From positions 1 to 8,408 of the forward strand of contig DBNZ01000181.1 of the NCBI GenBank assembly GCA_002299495.1: DNA of 8,408 nt. The letters are read 5' to 3'. The notes below the pieces were generated by a model. The model saw nothing but the letters and a program-made list of their open reading frames with translations, made no database searches and was not told where the DNA came from. The stretch is from Methylococcaceae bacterium UBA659 (GTDB taxonomy: Bacteria; Pseudomonadota; Gammaproteobacteria; Methylococcales; Methylomonadaceae). A program made the translations under genes and the position numbers. Shown here one piece after another: positions 6,515 to 8,408 of this stretch; the stretch's first letter is position 1; every line of letters begins with the position of its first letter.

Positions 6515-7861
6515 TTAAAACAGACGCTGGACATCTAGAACCATGGCCAAGGCCATCAGGGACATCAGCACAGCTATCCCGATTTGTTGAAAAAACAGCT
6601 GGATTTTTTCTGATACCGGGCTGCCCTTGATGCCCTCAATGGCAAAAAACAGCAGATGTCCGCCATCGAGCACCGGAATCGGCAATAAATTTAATACCCC
6701 TAGGCTGACGCTAACTAAGGCTAAAAATTTGATGAATGGCACAAAACCCATTGCAGCAGACTGGCCGGCGATTTGGGCGATGCTGACCGGGCCACTGAGA
6801 TTTTTTACCGAAGCCTTGCCTATCAGCATGTTACCCATCATTGTCAAGGTAGCGGTCGAATAGCGCCAGGTGGTGGCAAAAGCCACTGGAATAGCCTCTA
6901 ATGGCGGCAATGAATAGTCAACGGTCAGTGCTTTTTTCAAATCTTCAGGAACCCGGACTGAGGCGCCAATTTTCCCCTCGTTCTCTACCCTGCGGGGGAC
7001 AATGGTCAACGACATCATCACACCATCCCGCTCAATGGACATAACCAATGGATTATCAGGATTTTTCTTGACTATTTCCACCCATTGCGCCCAATCGGTT
7101 ATCGGCACCTTGTCGGCGCTGACAATCAAATCACCAGGTTTCAGACCCGCCGCCAATGCGGCGCTATCCGGTAACACCCGATCCACGATGGGTTTAAGCT
7201 TAGGTGTCCACGGTTCAAAACCCAAGCGGTTATAGAGTTGTTCCGGGTTGTCCGTATCGGCGGGATCAATCCTAATGGTTTTTACGCTTTCTTGGTCAGA
7301 AAAACTTTTTACTTTGATGTCAATGCGCCGTTCGCCACCTAACGCGGCGGAAACAATAGCACCCATGGCTACGGTCCAAGTGGGCGTGTCTTTGCCATTA
7401 ACCGAAAGAATGATTTCACCCTCGGTAAAACCGGCGGTTTCCGCCAAAGTATTGGGTTTGATTGCGCCTAATATGGGCTTTAAGCCGGTCTCGCCGATGA
7501 CCAACACCATCCAAAACAACACGACGGCGAGCACCAAATTAAAAACAGGCCCGGCAGCCACCACCGCAGCCCTTGCCATTAATGGTTTCCGGTTGAATGC
7601 AAAAGGAAGGTCTGCGGGGCTTACCGGACCCTCCCGCTCATCAACCATCCTGACATAACCCCCTAAGGGGATCGCCGATAAAACATATTCTGTATCGTCC
7701 GGTCTTTTCCGGAATGACCACAACACCTGGCCAAAACCTACTGAAAACCTGAGCACTTTGACACCGACCTTACGCGCAACCCAAAAGTGGCCGAATTCAT
7801 GAAACGAAACCAGCACCCCGATAGCGATGGCGAAATAAAACAGGGTATGCATTAAATCCAT
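6515..7861 (-). CDS. rseP: Site-2 protease RseP (sigma-E regulator, M50 family)
   Basis: RseP is an inner-membrane zinc protease that cuts the anti-sigma factor RseA within the membrane after DegS, releasing sigma-E, and also clears leftover signal peptides. The 448-residue protein (E. coli 450) has the HExxH site HEFGH (21-25) in the first membrane helix and the third zinc ligand D399 in PVLDGGH. The conserved GPVFN (104-108) begins the second helix, two PDZ domains lie at about 125-205 and 220-295, and C-terminal helices span about 375-405 and 422-445. A longer form would begin at a TTG at 7897 inside dxr; the ATG at 7861, two bases after the dxr stop and nine bases after AGG, is far more likely and indicates translational coupling. 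In many gammaproteobacteria bamA follows; here dsbC does. Confidence 0.97.
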   Translation of the reverse strand: MDLMHTLFYFAIAIGVLVSFHEFGHFWVARKVGVKVLRFSVGFGQVLWSFRKRPDDTEYVLSAIPLGGYVRMVDEREGPVSPADLPFAFNRKPLMARAAVVAAGPVFNLVLAVVLFWMVLVIGETGLKPILGAIKPNTLAETAGFTEGEIILSVNGKDTPTWTVAMGAIVSAALGGERRIDIKVKSFSDQESVKTIRIDPADTDNPEQLYNRLGFEPWTPKLKPIVDRVLPDSAALAAGLKPGDLIVSADKVPITDWAQWVEIVKKNPDNPLVMSIERDGVMMSLTIVPRRVENEGKIGASVRVPEDLKKALTVDYSLPPLEAIPVAFATTWRYSTATLTMMGNMLIGKASVKNLSGPVSIAQIAGQSAAMGFVPFIKFLALVSVSLGVLNLLPIPVLDGGHLLFFAIEGIKGSPVSEKIQLFFQQIGIAVLMSLMALAMVLDVQRLF

Positions 7862-7863
7862 AG

Positions 7864-8408
7864 TCAAAAACCTGCTGTGATAATGCGCTTGGCACAATCA
7901 CGGGTAAGTTGGTCTGTTTCCAAAATAACCGCCAAACTGTCTGCGGGCTCTGCGGTAAATTCGGCCATAGTGCGCTCGATGGTTTGCGGGATTCCGGTAA
8001 ATGATATTTTTTCTTGTAAAAACGCTTCAACGGCGATTTCATTGGCGGCATTCAATACCGTTGGCATGATCCCACCGGCATGAATAGCCTCGTAAGCGAG
8101 GCGTAAACAGGGAAAGCGGTCAAAATCAGGTTTTTCAAAATCCATCCTGGCCACCTTAAACAAATCCAACGGTTCTGCACCGGAATCGAACCGTTCCGGC
8201 AACGCCAGACAATGGGCGATGGGGATACGCATATCGGGGCTACCCATTTGTGCCAGCACGCTGCCATCGACATAATCAACCATTGAATGAATGACGCTTT
8301 GAGGGTGTACGACTATCTGTATCTGTTCCGGTTCCATATTGAACAGCAGGCAAGCCTCAATCATTTCCAGGACTTTATGCATCATGGTGGCCGAATCGAC
8401 CGATATTT
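7864..8408 (-). CDS. dxr: 1-deoxy-D-xylulose 5-phosphate reductoisomerase Dxr, C-terminal part (partial)
   Basis: Dxr converts 1-deoxy-D-xylulose 5-phosphate to 2-C-methyl-D-erythritol 4-phosphate with NADPH, the committed step of the MEP isoprenoid pathway and the target of fosmidomycin. The frame is open to the right edge, so only the last 180 residues are seen, beginning ISVDSATMM. Recognisable parts are the substrate/metal motif at the edge (with the metal-ligand Glu at 8365-8367), HPQSVIHSMVDYVDGSVLAQ, the flexible-loop region, GSPDMRIPIAH, and LNAANEIAVEAFL in the C-terminal helical domain. The NADPH-binding N-terminal domain lies outside the window. The segment normally reading NKGLE is HKVLE here: the Asn that binds substrate in E. 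coli (N227) is replaced by His, an unexpected change. The stop overlaps the rseP start region, leaving a two-base gap. Confidence 0.95.
   Translation of the reverse strand, partial: ISVDSATMMHKVLEMIEACLLFNMEPEQIQIVVHPQSVIHSMVDYVDGSVLAQMGSPDMRIPIAHCLALPERFDSGAEPLDLFKVARMDFEKPDFDRFPCLRLAYEAIHAGGIMPTVLNAANEIAVEAFLQEKISFTGIPQTIERTMAEFTAEPADSLAVILETDQLTRDCAKRIITAGF

Noticed and set aside
7248..7658. Open frame of 136 codons on the plus strand opposite rseP
   Set aside because: It is antisense to the RseP PDZ and membrane regions, and its hydrophobic/Thr-rich content mirrors rseP codons.
7862..7897. Upstream TTG start for rseP
   Set aside because: It would overlap dxr by more than 30 bases and add 12 polar residues before the conserved first membrane helix; the ATG at 7861 is better placed.
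1..8408. Defence system, mobile element, CRISPR array or biosynthetic cluster
   Set aside because: All eight recognised genes are housekeeping, envelope or electron-transfer genes, and I saw no transposase, integrase, direct-repeat array or toxin-antitoxin signature on either strand.

Overview
The window is a stretch of ordinary bacterial chromosome, almost fully coding, at moderate GC. Gene content and protein similarity point to a gammaproteobacterium. MepA, LigA, DapE, DsbC, RseP and Dxr all resemble their E. coli counterparts in length and motifs, and the orders yffB-dapE and dxr-rseP are typical of that class. An affiliation with methanotrophs (Methylococcales) is only an impression from sequence style and was not tested. 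There are no rRNA or tRNA genes, CRISPR arrays, insertion sequences or phage genes, and no gene-free stretch longer than 300 bases.

Layout. Bases 1-746, minus strand: a membrane-anchored PAS-domain protein that runs off the left edge, preceded in the same direction by a rubredoxin. Bases 835-1728, plus strand: the periplasmic murein endopeptidase MepA, divergent from the rubredoxin. Bases 1741-3771, minus strand: NAD-dependent DNA ligase LigA, convergent with mepA. Bases 3772-3913: a divergent promoter region with a promising -10 box for ligA and a C/A-rich, G-poor leader on the other side. Bases 3914-5679, plus strand: a likely operon of an 80-residue acidic protein of unknown function, a YffB-type ArsC-fold protein, and DapE. 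Bases 5683-5714: a perfect 11-bp hairpin terminator serving dapE and the convergent dsbC. Bases 5729-8408, minus strand: dxr (C-terminal 180 residues), rseP and dsbC.

How the genes relate. DapE supplies diaminopimelate and lysine precursors, and MepA cleaves the diaminopimelate cross-links in peptidoglycan. RseP and DsbC both belong to envelope quality control (sigma-E stress signalling and disulfide isomerisation). Dxr commits carbon to the MEP isoprenoid pathway. LigA is housekeeping DNA replication and repair. Two starts were moved to internal ATGs (ligA at 3771, rseP at 7861), and a third ATG (3914) was chosen for the small acidic protein.

I found no convincing new biological system. The best leads are an apparent Asn-to-His change in the conserved Dxr active-site motif at the right edge, a nearly leaderless ligA promoter, the uncharacterised acidic protein coupled to yffB-dapE, a G-rich tract in the divergent promoter region, and dsbC in the place where bamA usually follows rseP.
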